Assembly (NCBI RefSeq): GCF_000507145.1
Contig: NZ_AYTO01000041.1
Location: forward strand, 1 to 64,000
DNA from: Bacillus tequilensis KCTC 13622
GTDB lineage: Bacteria; Bacillota; Bacilli; Bacillales; Bacillaceae
DNA: 64,000 nt
Direction of reading: 5' to 3'
In this document: positions 19,010 through 27,551 of the stretch, piece after piece
Numbering within the stretch: the first letter of the stretch is position 1
Layout of the letters: every line of letters begins with the position of its first letter
The notes under the pieces: generated by a model
What the model saw: the letters and a program-made list of their open reading frames with translations, nothing else
What the model was told of the DNA's origin: nothing
The model's database searches: none
Translations under genes and position numbers: made by a program

Positions 19010-19156
19010 CTACTCGCCTTTTGTCTGCATGATAATCGGCCGCTGTCCGGAGGTATCATGCATTTTTTCCCCTTTATTGGCTTTATATTTTACAGGCTTC
19101 GTACCCAAGTGGCTTGGAGCATATTGAGGCTGACCGTTTTTCTTGTTGTTTCCCAT
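19010..19156 (-). CDS. sspN: small acid-soluble spore protein N
   Basis: A 48-residue basic protein beginning MGNNKKNGQPQYAPSHLGT and ending MQTKGE. Start ATG at 19154-19156 behind GAGGAGGGATAAAC. The sequence is that of the minor SASP SspN as I remember it. First gene of the forespore-expressed sspN-tlp operon. Too short for most gene finders. Confidence 0.9.
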   Translation of the reverse strand: MGNNKKNGQPQYAPSHLGTKPVKYKANKGEKMHDTSGQRPIIMQTKGE

Positions 19157-19220
19157 GTTTATCCCTCCTCAACAGATAGGATTCTCAAAAGGAGGGGTAA
19201 ACATGAATACAATTTAAAGG

Positions 19221-19346
19221 TTATTTTTGCTTAAATCGCTGCTCAAGCTTTTCCTCAAGCTGATTCAAATACTCCGTATTGGTCATCAGCTCTTTTTTAT
19301 TCTCCATGACCAGCTCATGAAAAGACCGCTTTCTCATCTTCTTCAC
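19221..19346 (-). CDS. FbpB-family small basic protein (Fur-regulated-type)
   Basis: A 41-residue protein from a GTG at 19346, 6 bases after GGAGGTG. The body MRKRSFHELVMENKKELM...LEEKLEQRF matches the pattern of the Fur-regulated basic protein FbpA/FbpB family (RKRxFxELVxxNKxxLL...IExRIExK). In B. subtilis such peptides act with the sRNA FsrA in iron sparing, including repression of aconitase-type iron enzymes; here the gene lies between sspN and yneN, close to citB. I see no clear Fur box, so regulation is unproven. A longer frame to 19433 has no ribosome site. Confidence 0.6.
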   Translation of the reverse strand: MKKMRKRSFHELVMENKKELMTNTEYLNQLEEKLEQRFKQK

Positions 19347-19419
19347 TCTTCTCACCTCCGCATATTCTTTTATTTTTTCCAATTCTGAAAATTTGTAAGC
19401 ATATCTAAACATAAAAAAA

Positions 19420-19445
19420 CTGAACCTAATCAAGATTCAGTTTTT
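19420..19445 (-). terminator. yneN terminator
   Basis: ACTGAATC / ...ACTGAA-type stem (AAACTGAA ... TTCAGTTT) overlapping the last codons of yneN, T-run on the minus strand. Confidence 0.5.
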
Positions 19446-19938
19446 GTTCCATTTCTTTTTTTGTCATGGTGCCTATGTGTATGTCTTGAATGACACCTTT
19501 TTCATCTAAGATATACGTCGTTGGATACGACATCACGTTGTAGTCAGCATTAATCCCTTTTTTATCAATCAGAATAGGAAACGTTAAATCATACGTATCA
19601 GCAAACGCCCGGACCTGTTTTTCACTTTTCTCGGCTGAAGTGAAATTTACCGCTACAATGGCAAGGTTGTCTGGGTGCTCTTTTTGCAGCTGTTCCATCG
19701 CTGGCATTTCCTGACGGCACGGTTTACACCAAGTTGCCCAAAAATTGAGCAAGACTTTTTTGCCTTTTGTGTCTTGTAGGGAACGATTCTCTCCTGATAA
19801 CGTTTTCAAAGAAAAATCAGGAGCTTGCTGTCCCTCTTCAATTCCCACTTCTTTTTTGCTGTATGTTTGATACAAGTTCCATCCCATATACCCGGCAAGC
19901 ATGATAAGCACGATCCCAGCGAGCCATTTTTTCAGCAT
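19426..19938 (-). CDS. yneN: membrane-anchored thiol-disulfide oxidoreductase YneN
   Basis: About 170 residues from the Met of MLKKWLAGIVLIMLAGY (base 19938), behind GCGGAGGTGG; an upstream Met at 19956 is excluded by this site. One N-terminal membrane anchor, then a TlpA/ResA-type thioredoxin domain facing outside: PDFSLKTLSGEN, active site WATWCKPCRQEMP, cis-Pro in MSYPTTYILDEKG. Likely reduces or rearranges disulfides of an exported protein. Substrate unknown. Not in an operon with the ccd genes further along. Confidence 0.92.
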   Translation of the reverse strand: MLKKWLAGIVLIMLAGYMGWNLYQTYSKKEVGIEEGQQAPDFSLKTLSGENRSLQDTKGKKVLLNFWATWCKPCRQEMPAMEQLQKEHPDNLAIVAVNFTSAEKSEKQVRAFADTYDLTFPILIDKKGINADYNVMSYPTTYILDEKGVIQDIHIGTMTKKEMEQKLNLD

Positions 19939-19968
19939 ATGCCACCTCCGCAGCACACTTTGTCATAA

Positions 19969-20002
19969 AAAGAAGAGAAAGCAAAATGCCTTCTCTCCTT
20001 AT
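19969..20002 (-). terminator. citB terminator
   Basis: On the minus strand AGAGAAGG-CATTTTG-CTTTCTCTTCTTTTT, after the citB stop. Confidence 0.6.
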
Positions 20003-20009
20003 TGATTCA

Positions 20010-22739
20010 TCAGGACTGTTTCATTTTTTCACGAAGCACCATTTGCAGGATGCCGCCATGGCGATAGTAATCAATTTCAACTTCACTATCAAAGCGGACG
20101 ACCGCTTCAAATGTTGTGACATTGCCGTCTTCATTGATCGCTCGTACTGTGACAAGATCACGAGGGCGAACTGTTTCATCAACATCTACCTCGATGACTT
20201 CTTTACCAGTTAAGCCGAGTGTTTCAGCATTTTCACCTTGTTTAAATTGAAGCGGCAGCACACCCATGAATACAAGGTTGCTTCTGTGGATTCTTTCAAA
20301 GCTCTCTGCAATTACCGTTCTGATGCCGAGAAGGTTTGTTCCTTTTGCAGCCCAGTCACGTGAAGATCCCATACCGTAGTCTTTTCCGGCTAATACGACA
20401 AGACCGGTTTTATCTTCTTTATATCTCATGCACGCCTCATAGATAGATGTTACTTCACCAGTCGGCCAGTACGTTGTAAATCCGCCTTCTGTACCCGGCG
20501 CGATTTGGTTTTTGATGCGGATGTTTGCAAATGTTCCTCTCATCATGACTTCATGGTTTCCGCGGCGGGAACCGTAGGAGTTAAAGTCACGAGGAGAAAC
20601 ACCTTTCTCTTGCAAGTACTTTCCGGCAGGCGTGTCTTTTCCGATTGCCCCCGCAGGAGAAATATGGTCAGTTGTGACTGAATCACCAAACTTACCGACA
20701 ACACGCAGTCCTTTTAATGGCTCAACCTTGCCTGGCTCAACAGACATCTCTTCAAAGAATGGCGGGTTTTGGATGTAAGTTGACTCGTTATCCCATTTAT
20801 ATAATGCTTCATCTGTTGTTTCAATCTCGTTCCAGCGCTCGTTGTCATCAAATACCGTTTCATACTCTTTACGGAAGAGCTCAGGCGTAACAGTTTGCTT
20901 AACAAGTGAATTGATTTCGTCTGTTGACGGCCAAATATCGTTAAAGTATACGTTTTGACCATCTTTGCCCACACCGATCGGGTCGGTTTTCAGGTTAATG
21001 TTCACCGTTCCAGCCAGCGCATATGCCACTACAAGCGGCGGAGAAGCAAGGTAGTTGCCTTTAACAAGCGGGTGAATACGTCCTTCAAAGTTACGGTTTC
21101 CGGAAAGGACAGACGTAATCAGAAGATCATTTTTCGCAACCGCTTCTTCGATTTCTGGTGAAAGCGGACCTGAGTTTCCGATACATGTTGTACAGCCGTA
21201 CCCAACAAGATTAAAACCAAGCTCTTTCATGTAAGGAAGAAGGCCTGAATTCACAAGATATCCTGTAACGACTTTAGAACCCGGTGCAAGTGATGTTTTC
21301 ACGTAATTAGGCACCTGTAGCCCTAACTCAACCGCTTTTTTCGCTACTAGTCCTGCACCGATCAGAACGTAAGGGTTAGATGTATTCGTGCAGCTTGTAA
21401 TCGCGGCAATAGCGATCGCACCGGTTTTCATAACTGTTTCTTCACCATTGAGAAGTTTAAACTTAATTTCTTTATTCTCTTCTTCAGCGTTTAAACCGAA
21501 CCCTTGGTTACCCGCGGGGCTTACTAAGTGCTTTTTAAACGTTTCCTGCATAGCAGAAAGCGGAATTAAATCCTGAGGACGCTTTGGACCTGATAGGTTT
21601 GCTTCAATTTGTGAGAGGTCGATTTCAACCACATCAGTAAATTGAGGGTCTTCCGCATCAGGAGTGTAGAACAAGCCATTGCTTCTGCAGTACGCTTCAA
21701 CAACATCAATATGTTCAGGATCACGGCCTGTCAGGCGCATGTAGTTGAGCGCTTCTTCATCTACTGGGAAGAATCCGCATGTAGCACCATATTCCGGCGC
21801 CATGTTCGCAATTGTTGCGCGGTCTGCGAGCGGCAGTTCAGCAACTCCCGGCCCGAAGAATTCAACAAATTTGCCGACAACGCCTTTTTCGCGCAGCACC
21901 TGTGTCACTTTTAACGCCAAGTCAGTAGCTGTTGTTCCGTTTGGAAGCTTGCCGACAAGTTTCGCGCCGATTACCTCTGGAACTGGAAAGTAAGAAGGCT
22001 GTCCAAGCATTCCTGCTTCAGCTTCAATTCCGCCGACACCCCAGCCGAGAACACCGATACCGTTAATCATTGTTGTATGTGAGTCCGTTCCGACAAGCGT
22101 ATCAGGATACGTGACAAGCTCGCCGTCTTCTTCAATAGCGTGGACGACACTTGCCAGAAACTCAAGGTTTACCTGGTGCACGATACCTGTTGCAGGCGGC
22201 ACTGCTTGATAATTATTAAACGCTTTCTTTGCCCAGCTTAAAAATTTATAGCGCTCAGCATTTCTTTCGAATTCCAAGTCCATATTGATGGCTAACGCAT
22301 CTTCTGTGCCCGCTTTATCAACCTGTACAGAGTGGTCGATAACAAGATCAACAGGAATTTCAGGGTTAATTTTATCAGGATCTCCGCCGACAGCTGCCAT
22401 CGCTTTACGCAATGAAGCAAGGTCTACCACTGCCGGTACCCCAGTGAAGTCTTGTAAAATAACACGAGACGGTTTAAACGGAACGTCGATTTCCTTTAAT
22501 TCGGCAGTTCCCCATTTTGCCAAATTTTCCACGTGTTCTTTTTTGATCACGAATCCGTCAACTTGACGCAATACTGATTCTAAAAGAACTTTGATGGAAT
22601 AAGGAAGCTTCGAAACCTTCCCGATCCCCGAGTCTTCTAACGCTTTTAAAGAGTAGTAATGATAGGTTTTCCCATTTGTAGTAAACGTTTTTCTTGCTTG
22701 GAAAACGTCTTTGGCTGCAGTTTTTTGCTCATTTGCCAT
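20010..22739 (-). CDS. citB: aconitate hydratase (aconitase)
   Basis: A 909-residue AcnA/IRP1-type aconitase that interconverts citrate and isocitrate. [4Fe-4S] ligands lie in [10 protein letters not shown] (about 450) and [13 protein letters not shown] (about 515-518). Substrate motifs include [21 protein letters not shown] and the C-terminal swivel [14 protein letters not shown]. subtilis CitB also binds RNA when the cluster is lost. Start ATG behind GGGGGATTTTGGAGA. Known control is by CcpC, CodY and iron; I did not identify the CcpC dyad with confidence. Confidence 0.98.
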   Translation of the reverse strand: MANEQKTAAKDVFQARKTFTTNGKTYHYYSLKALEDSGIGKVSKLPYSIKVLLESVLRQVDGFVIKKEHVENLAKWGTAELKEIDVPFKPSRVILQDFTGVPAVVDLASLRKAMAAVGGDPDKINPEIPVDLVIDHSVQVDKAGTEDALAINMDLEFERNAERYKFLSWAKKAFNNYQAVPPATGIVHQVNLEFLASVVHAIEEDGELVTYPDTLVGTDSHTTMINGIGVLGWGVGGIEAEAGMLGQPSYFPVPEVIGAKLVGKLPNGTTATDLALKVTQVLREKGVVGKFVEFFGPGVAELPLADRATIANMAPEYGATCGFFPVDEEALNYMRLTGRDPEHIDVVEAYCRSNGLFYTPDAEDPQFTDVVEIDLSQIEANLSGPKRPQDLIPLSAMQETFKKHLVSPAGNQGFGLNAEEENKEIKFKLLNGEETVMKTGAIAIAAITSCTNTSNPYVLIGAGLVAKKAVELGLQVPNYVKTSLAPGSKVVTGYLVNSGLLPYMKELGFNLVGYGCTTCIGNSGPLSPEIEEAVAKNDLLITSVLSGNRNFEGRIHPLVKGNYLASPPLVVAYALAGTVNINLKTDPIGVGKDGQNVYFNDIWPSTDEINSLVKQTVTPELFRKEYETVFDDNERWNEIETTDEALYKWDNESTYIQNPPFFEEMSVEPGKVEPLKGLRVVGKFGDSVTTDHISPAGAIGKDTPAGKYLQEKGVSPRDFNSYGSRRGNHEVMMRGTFANIRIKNQIAPGTEGGFTTYWPTGEVTSIYEACMRYKEDKTGLVVLAGKDYGMGSSRDWAAKGTNLLGIRTVIAESFERIHRSNLVFMGVLPLQFKQGENAETLGLTGKEVIEVDVDETVRPRDLVTVRAINEDGNVTTFEAVVRFDSEVEIDYYRHGGILQMVLREKMKQS

Positions 22740-22964
22740 TCTCCAAAATCCCCCTTCAGATCAGATCATCCTAGATGAACGTAAATTCCATCACAATTTT
22801 CTCACAATTTCATATTAAAACAAAATCATACATAAGTAAATATCAATGTTTTTATTAAATACAATAAGTTTGGCTTATCAGACAAACGTACCGGTAATTA
22901 TTACTGTTGATGACTTCTCATATAACGCAGTAAAAGAAGCCATATTATGATTGAGGTGATAATG

Positions 22965-23111
22965 ATGGTCAAAAGAAAAGCGAATCACGTCATTAACGGA
23001 ATGAATGACGCGAAAAGCCAAGGCAAAGGTGCCGGATACGTTGAAAACGACCAGCTTGTACAAACTGAAGCGGAACGCCAAAATAATAAAAAAAGAAAAA
23101 CCAATCAATAA
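22965..23111 (+). CDS. sspO: small acid-soluble spore protein O
   Basis: A 48-residue basic, cysteine-free protein beginning [15 protein letters not shown] and ending KKRKTNQ, matching SspO (CotK) of B. subtilis. Start taken at the second ATG (22965), 8 bases after GAGGTG; an ATG one codon earlier is possible. Forespore gene, first of the sspO-sspP operon, divergent from citB. Confidence 0.9.
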   Translation: MVKRKANHVINGMNDAKSQGKGAGYVENDQLVQTEAERQNNKKRKTNQ

Positions 23112-23142
23112 CATCGGACTCTTTTAAGGAGGTTCTCATTTC

Positions 23143-23289
23143 ATGACCAATAAAAATACAAGTAAAGATATGCATAAAAACGCCCCTAAAGGACACAATC
23201 CGGGTCAGCCGGAGCCTCTCAGCGGAAGCAAAAAAGTGAAGAACCGAAACCATACAAGACAGAAGCACAATTCAAGCCATGATATGTAA
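23143..23289 (+). CDS. sspP: small acid-soluble spore protein P
   Basis: A 48-residue protein beginning [19 protein letters not shown] and ending KHNSSHDM, matching SspP (CotL). ATG is 8 bases after AAGGAGG and 31 bases after sspO, with which it is co-transcribed in the forespore. Followed by a terminator. Confidence 0.9.
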   Translation: MTNKNTSKDMHKNAPKGHNPGQPEPLSGSKKVKNRNHTRQKHNSSHDM

Positions 23290-23291
23290 GA

Positions 23292-23320
23292 AAAGCAGAC
23301 CTTAGTGTCTGTTTTTTTAT
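23292..23320 (+). terminator. sspOP terminator
   Basis: GCAGAC-CTTAGT-GTCTGTTTTTTT after the sspP stop. Confidence 0.75.
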
Positions 23321-23369
23321 GCGTTCACCCATTTCTGCATCTCCGCATATGATGGTAAGCAAGGTTGAT

Positions 23370-23762
23370 ATGTGGAGGAATGCTTCCATGACCCATTCAA
23401 AACGTGATGATCCTAATGATTTCGATAGTATGGACGAATGGCTTCGGCAATTTTTTGAAGACCCCTTCGCCTGGTACGACGAAACATTGCCTATTGATTT
23501 ATATGAAACAAGTCAGCAGTATATTATTGAAGCTGATCTGACTTGTTTACAGCCGACACAAGTAACAGTTACCCTGTCTGGATGCGAGTTTATTTTGACT
23601 GTCAAATCGTCAGGACAGACTATTGAGAAACAAATGATGCTTCCTTTTCATCTTAATGACAAAACCATTCAAACCGAATGCGAAAATCAAATACTCACAG
23701 TTGCCGTCAATAAAGACACAAAAGATGGTTCTTCTTTTTCTCTTCAATTTCCTCTCAGCTAA
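23370..23762 (+). CDS. cotM: spore coat protein CotM (alpha-crystallin-like)
   Basis: About 130 residues from the Met of MWRNASM (23370), the start I recall for B. subtilis; the stronger ribosome site GTGGAGGA actually fits the next Met (23388, MTHSKRDD), so that start is an alternative. The protein has the small heat-shock/alpha-crystallin beta sandwich: YIIEADLTCLQPTQVTVTLSGCEF and ENQILTVAVNKD. It is an outer-coat protein made in the mother cell late in sporulation. Its own terminator follows. Confidence 0.9.
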   Translation: MWRNASMTHSKRDDPNDFDSMDEWLRQFFEDPFAWYDETLPIDLYETSQQYIIEADLTCLQPTQVTVTLSGCEFILTVKSSGQTIEKQMMLPFHLNDKTIQTECENQILTVAVNKDTKDGSSFSLQFPLS

Positions 23763-23765
23763 TAT

Positions 23766-23808
23766 AAAAAGTCACTTTCATCCCCTATTATGAAAGTGAC
23801 TTTTTTTC
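23766..23808 (+). terminator. cotM terminator
   Basis: AAAAAGTCACTTTCA / TGAAAGTGACTTTTT, 15 pairs. Confidence 0.9.
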
Positions 23809-23996
23809 CGTCCATTTATCGTCAAATACCCTCTAGTGACTCTCCCATGGCCAAATAGCAGATTCACTATACAATAGAATATGATCTATTCTTTCTTTTG
23901 ACTAGACGTCTATCACTTTTTTCTATTCTTTTTTTCCTGTGTTCTTCTAATCTCGCTTCATATACAATATGGTTAGAATAGAAGGGGGAATGGTTG

Positions 23997-24425
23997 ATGC
24001 TGGAAGGCTGGTTTTTGTGGTTTATTCTGTTTTGGGTGATCACGATGGTTGTCTTATTATCAATCGGCGGTTTTTTTATGTTTCGAAAGTTTTTAAAGCG
24101 TTTACCGAAAGAAGACGGCAGGTCAGAGCTTGATTGGCAGGATTACTATATCGAAAACAGCAGGGATTTGTGGAGCCATGAAAACAAAGAATTTCTGAAT
24201 GAATTGGTATTGCCGGTTCCAGAGCTGTTCAGAGATGCAGCCAAAGCCAAAATCGCAGGTAAAATCGGTGAGCTTGCATTAAAAGAAAAGGTATCAAAGA
24301 TTGATCAGCAGCTTATAATCAGAGGCTATATTCTCGCTACTCCTAAAAGAGATCATACCTTCTTAAAAAGGCATCTGCGAGACAAAAAAATCGATCTCGA
24401 ACCTTATCAGACCCTTCTCAAATAA
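23997..24425 (+). CDS. yneK: membrane-anchored hypothetical protein YneK
   Basis: A 142-residue protein starting at ATG 23997, 8 bases after GAAGGGGG. One N-terminal membrane helix (about 3-28, WFLWFILFWVITMVVLLSIGGFFMF), then a soluble, charged domain with helical stretches (LFRDAAKAKIAGKIGELALKEK). The rest resembles the DUF2621-type proteins of Bacillus, unknown function. Convergent with ccdC; shared terminator. Confidence 0.85.
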   Translation: MLEGWFLWFILFWVITMVVLLSIGGFFMFRKFLKRLPKEDGRSELDWQDYYIENSRDLWSHENKEFLNELVLPVPELFRDAAKAKIAGKIGELALKEKVSKIDQQLIIRGYILATPKRDHTFLKRHLRDKKIDLEPYQTLLK

Positions 24426-24458
24426 AAAACCTTTCCTGATAGAAGGAAAGGTTTTTTA
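24424..24458. terminator. yneK/ccdC bidirectional terminator
   Basis: AAAAAACCTTTCCT / AGGAAAGGTTTTTT between convergent genes. Confidence 0.9.
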
Positions 24459-24938
24459 ATTCATTTGAATATTAGCTGACTGCAGCTCGTTATGAAGTTT
24501 ACGATATGATAAATACATGGCGATTCTCCATGGAACAATCATACCGAAAGCCAGAATCCAAAACATTCCGCTCAGTGCGCCGTAGTCAATTGATGTGCTT
24601 AAGATCGATTTCATCACGATTCTGATCACTAAAAGACCGACTAATATAAAGACAAAAGCTTTAGAGCGTTTCATATAGATTTCATTATTTTTAATTTCAA
24701 ATTTAGAAGTTTTGATTAGAAAAATAGAGAAAATCACGCCTAAAGTGATCGCTTCTAAAAACTCTGCACCAGTCACCCAAAATACCGGAAATACAAACAT
24801 TAACGCTCCCGTACTCATAAAAATGGGCGGAAGAATGATTTTTTTCGGTGAAACGGGCTTGTCAGAGGACTTTATTCTGACCACCATCACAGTTACAGCC
24901 ATTAACACAGCAATAATCGATGAAACTATAATCATCAT
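24456..24938 (-). CDS. ccdC: CcdC-like membrane protein
   Basis: About 160 residues from the ATG at 24938, 9 bases after AAAGGA. Four or five hydrophobic segments (IIVSSIIAVLMAVTVMVV, MSTGALMFVFPVFWVTG, FLEAITLGVIFSIFLI, FVFILVGLLVIRIVM, MFWILAFGMIVPWRIAMY). Position after yneI and ccdA matches ccdC (yneJ), named for the ccd cluster although it was reported not to be needed for cytochrome c. Function unknown. Confidence 0.85.
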   Translation of the reverse strand: MMIIVSSIIAVLMAVTVMVVRIKSSDKPVSPKKIILPPIFMSTGALMFVFPVFWVTGAEFLEAITLGVIFSIFLIKTSKFEIKNNEIYMKRSKAFVFILVGLLVIRIVMKSILSTSIDYGALSGMFWILAFGMIVPWRIAMYLSYRKLHNELQSANIQMN

Positions 24939-25025
24939 ACTTATCATTCCTTTGTTTCTCGGAGTGTTGATACTATATACTATACTCCAAAATAATAAAA
25001 AAAACCATTTTGAAAAGAAATGACT

Positions 25026-25388
25026 TTAATTTCCTATGACGCGGCTAACAGCTTCTAACACTTTTGTTTCTTCGAATGGCTTAACAATAAAGTCTTTTGC
25101 CCCCAGCTCAATCGCTTCAGCTACAATTCTATGCTGACGCATAGCGGTGCACATGATGACCTTTGCTTTAGGATCGAAGGTTAAGATATCACGAAGTGCC
25201 TTAATGCCGTTTTTCACCGGCATTGTAATATCCATTGTCACGATGTCCGGCCGCAGTTTTTTATACAGGTCTGCCGCTTGCTCACCGTCCGCCGCTTCGC
25301 CTGCAATTATGTAATTTGCCTCTTCCAAGATCTCTCTGATTTTGACTCTCATGAACTTGGCGTCATCTACAACTAAAACTCTTGTCAT
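25026..25388 (-). CDS. yneI: CheY-like single-domain response regulator
   Basis: A 120-residue receiver domain with no output domain; start at MTRVLVVDD (25388) behind GGAGGGGAAT. Acidic pair Asp8/Asp9, phosphoacceptor Asp in DIVTMDITMP (about 53), Thr in VIMCTAMRQ and Lys in FIVKPFEE are all present. It may relay a phosphate or act by protein contact; its kinase is not in this window. Lies between ccdA and ccdC and may share their transcript (ccdB in older naming). Confidence 0.93.
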   Translation of the reverse strand: MTRVLVVDDAKFMRVKIREILEEANYIIAGEAADGEQAADLYKKLRPDIVTMDITMPVKNGIKALRDILTFDPKAKVIMCTAMRQHRIVAEAIELGAKDFIVKPFEETKVLEAVSRVIGN

Positions 25389-25476
25389 ATTCCCCTCCAA
25401 AAATCGATTTCCACAGATAATAGTCTTATTGTATCAAAAATAAAGGGATTGGCAGTAGTGCAAAAGTAACCATTCG

Positions 25477-26184
25477 TCAAAAACCGGTAAATCCTCCAAA
25501 CAGATCAGACAGCAAAATAATGATCAGGCTCATCCAATCAAAGAATAACAGCACACCAATTACAATCATTAAAACGCCGCCTGCTTTCATGATCAAAAGC
25601 TGGTTTTTTCTTATCCACTTCAGCTTTGTGATAAAGAAAGACAACAAAAGAAATGGAACAGCAAAACCGAGTACATAAAACATCATATACGGCACAGCTG
25701 AGCCTGGATTTGTGCCCGCAAGTGTGATAACAGCACCTAATATCGGTCCGGTACACGGCGTCCATCCCGCCGCAAACGCCATCCCGATGAAGACAGAACC
25801 TAAAAATCCGCTTGGCTTATGCTTAAAATGGATTCTCCGTTCTTTCATCATCGCCTCAGGGCGGAACACACCAAGCGTAAAGAAACCGAACAAAATAATA
25901 AGCAACGCGCCAATTTGCCTTATCGCATCGTGATAACCCCTAAACAGGCTGCCAATAAACGAAGTTCCATAGCCTAAAGCGATAAAAATAATGGAAAAAC
26001 CAAGCAAGAAACACAAAGTATGAAACAAGCTTCTTTTCTGCAGCAGCAGCTTTTCTGTTTTCACATCATCCATGCTGACCCCTGTAATATAAGACAAAAA
26101 AGCAGGATAAAGCGGCAGGCAGCAAGGCGAAATAAAGGATAAAAATCCCGCTCCGAAAGTCAAAAATAAATTCACGTCTCCCAT
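25477..26184 (-). CDS. ccdA: cytochrome c-type biogenesis protein CcdA
   Basis: A 235-residue DsbD-type thiol transporter with six membrane segments. Redox cysteines in [16 protein letters not shown] and [12 protein letters not shown], one per inverted half. It passes electrons from cytosolic thioredoxin to outside disulfide reductases such as ResA (cytochrome c maturation) and StoA (spore cortex). ATG at 26184. Confidence 0.95.
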   Translation of the reverse strand: MGDVNLFLTFGAGFLSFISPCCLPLYPAFLSYITGVSMDDVKTEKLLLQKRSLFHTLCFLLGFSIIFIALGYGTSFIGSLFRGYHDAIRQIGALLIILFGFFTLGVFRPEAMMKERRIHFKHKPSGFLGSVFIGMAFAAGWTPCTGPILGAVITLAGTNPGSAVPYMMFYVLGFAVPFLLLSFFITKLKWIRKNQLLIMKAGGVLMIVIGVLLFFDWMSLIIILLSDLFGGFTGF

Positions 26185-26403
26185 GTCATCATCCCTTCAT
26201 GATTTGACCTTCCTTCAAGTTATGACAAAATCATTTCATTTTTTTAACACTTTCCCTTGAAGGATTTCTATTTTCAGAAAAAACTTATATAATTTAATTT
26301 GACATTGAGATATTGTACTCCTTCTCATTTGAAAATTAGTATAAATATGGATATAATATAATCATTCAATTTGAAGATCTAATGTATGAAAGGATACATC
26401 CCT

Positions 26404-26568
26404 GTGATTAGAGAGCATCTATTAAATGAAATCGAAAAAAAAAGAGCAGAGCTGCTGCAAATTGTCATGGCGAACGGAATGACATCTCATATAACGATAG
26501 AGCTCAGTCAGGAGCTTGACCATCTTCTCATACAATATCAAAAGCAGCGCCTAGAGAGTAGCGGGTAA
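26404..26568 (+). CDS. ynzD: Spo0E-like aspartyl-phosphate phosphatase
   Basis: About 54 residues from a GTG at 26404, 9 bases after AAAGGA (an ATG at 26386 would give 60). Shows the Spo0E-family helical hairpin signature LSQELDHLLIQYQ, preceded by KKRAELLQIVMANGMTS. Members remove phosphate from Spo0A~P and so delay sporulation. Divergent from ccdA, convergent with yneF. Confidence 0.85.
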   Translation: MIREHLLNEIEKKRAELLQIVMANGMTSHITIELSQELDHLLIQYQKQRLESSG

Positions 26569-26585
26569 TGATTCATTGCAAAATA

Positions 26586-26611
26586 AAAAACCCGTATAAG
26601 GGTTTTTTATT
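26586..26611. terminator. ynzD/yneF terminator
   Basis: AAAAAACCC-GTATAA-GGGTTTTTT between convergent genes. Confidence 0.8.
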
Positions 26612-26648
26612 TTATAACCATGTTTCTCTATATCATAATCTTTACGTA

Positions 26649-26867
26649 TTATTTCGCTTGATTATTCATGGCTTTCATCATTTGATTAATTTTCTTTTGA
26701 GAAGGTTTCATTCCCATTTGCATCATCATCATGCGTAACATTTGTTCATTAATAGGCGGATTCTTTTTAAGATAGCTCATCATATATTTACGAGCAATAA
26801 AAAACCCGAGTGCAACACCTATGAGCAATGCAACAACGCCCACTAGGATGCCAACCCATAAAGTCAT
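26649..26867 (-). CDS. yneF: UPF0154 membrane protein YneF
   Basis: A 72-residue protein with one N-terminal membrane helix ([24 protein letters not shown]) and a basic, Met-rich cytosolic tail ([25 protein letters not shown]). This is the UPF0154 family, conserved in Firmicutes, function unknown. ATG behind AAGGAGGAAATAAA. Confidence 0.93.
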   Translation of the reverse strand: MTLWVGILVGVVALLIGVALGFFIARKYMMSYLKKNPPINEQMLRMMMMQMGMKPSQKKINQMMKAMNNQAK

Positions 26868-26952
26868 TTTATTTCCTCCTTCATGTTGTCTAGTTTAAAG
26901 TGTACTAAACCAAAAGCTATTATACAACATTTACATCTCTTTTTCTTCGGTT

Positions 26953-27399
26953 TTAGACAAAATTTCTTTCTTTCACGGGATTTAGCCATCCATATCTCTT
27001 CGAATTGAAGTCCATTGCCAGAAAGCAAGGGCTGACTTTTCTCAACACTTCAAAGAAAATCGTTTCTGCCTCGTAATCCCCCGAAGCCACAATCTCTATC
27101 ATGTGCTCCTTCATCATAAACGTCGCGTGGCCTTTTGCTTTCGGCAAAGCTAATCTATAAATATAATCCAGCTGTCTGTAATCTGCATTGTTTAAATTCA
27201 TTCTTAACCGCTGATGCATATGTAAAATCGGGATTGGCTGTGTAATATATTGAATCTGTTTTTCTGTCATTTCATACTGCTGCTTTGCCAAGCTTGTCCA
27301 ATGATAGTCTTGAAACAGCTCAAACATAATCGATTCCCGCCCGAAATAGTGATTGGCAAACTCCTCTTTTATCAGGTACGTATAGTAATGACGTTCCAT
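26953..27399 (-). CDS. sirA: sporulation inhibitor of replication SirA
   Basis: A 148-residue protein (formerly YneE): MERHYYTYLIKEEFANHYFGRESIMFELF..., FLAMDFNSKRYGWLNPVKERNFV. SirA binds domain I of DnaA and blocks new replication rounds once sporulation begins under Spo0A. Start ATG behind AAAGGGGATGAAAAG. Lies between tkt and yneF as in B. subtilis. Confidence 0.92.
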   Translation of the reverse strand: MERHYYTYLIKEEFANHYFGRESIMFELFQDYHWTSLAKQQYEMTEKQIQYITQPIPILHMHQRLRMNLNNADYRQLDYIYRLALPKAKGHATFMMKEHMIEIVASGDYEAETIFFEVLRKVSPCFLAMDFNSKRYGWLNPVKERNFV

Positions 27400-27516
27400 C
27401 TTTTCATCCCCTTTTTCAGCAGCACTTCATTTGCTCTCTATTATACAAAAGTAGAAAAAAAAGATTTGTCTATTACTGTTAACCAGCCAATACTATTTTT
27501 GTCGGATAAACAAGAA

Positions 27517-27544
27517 AAAGAGGATGATTTGACTCATCCTCTTT
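27517..27544 (-). terminator. tkt terminator
   Basis: AAAGAGGATGA-TTTGAC-TCATCCTCTTT just after the tkt stop. Confidence 0.85.
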
Positions 27545-27551
27545 AAAAGAC

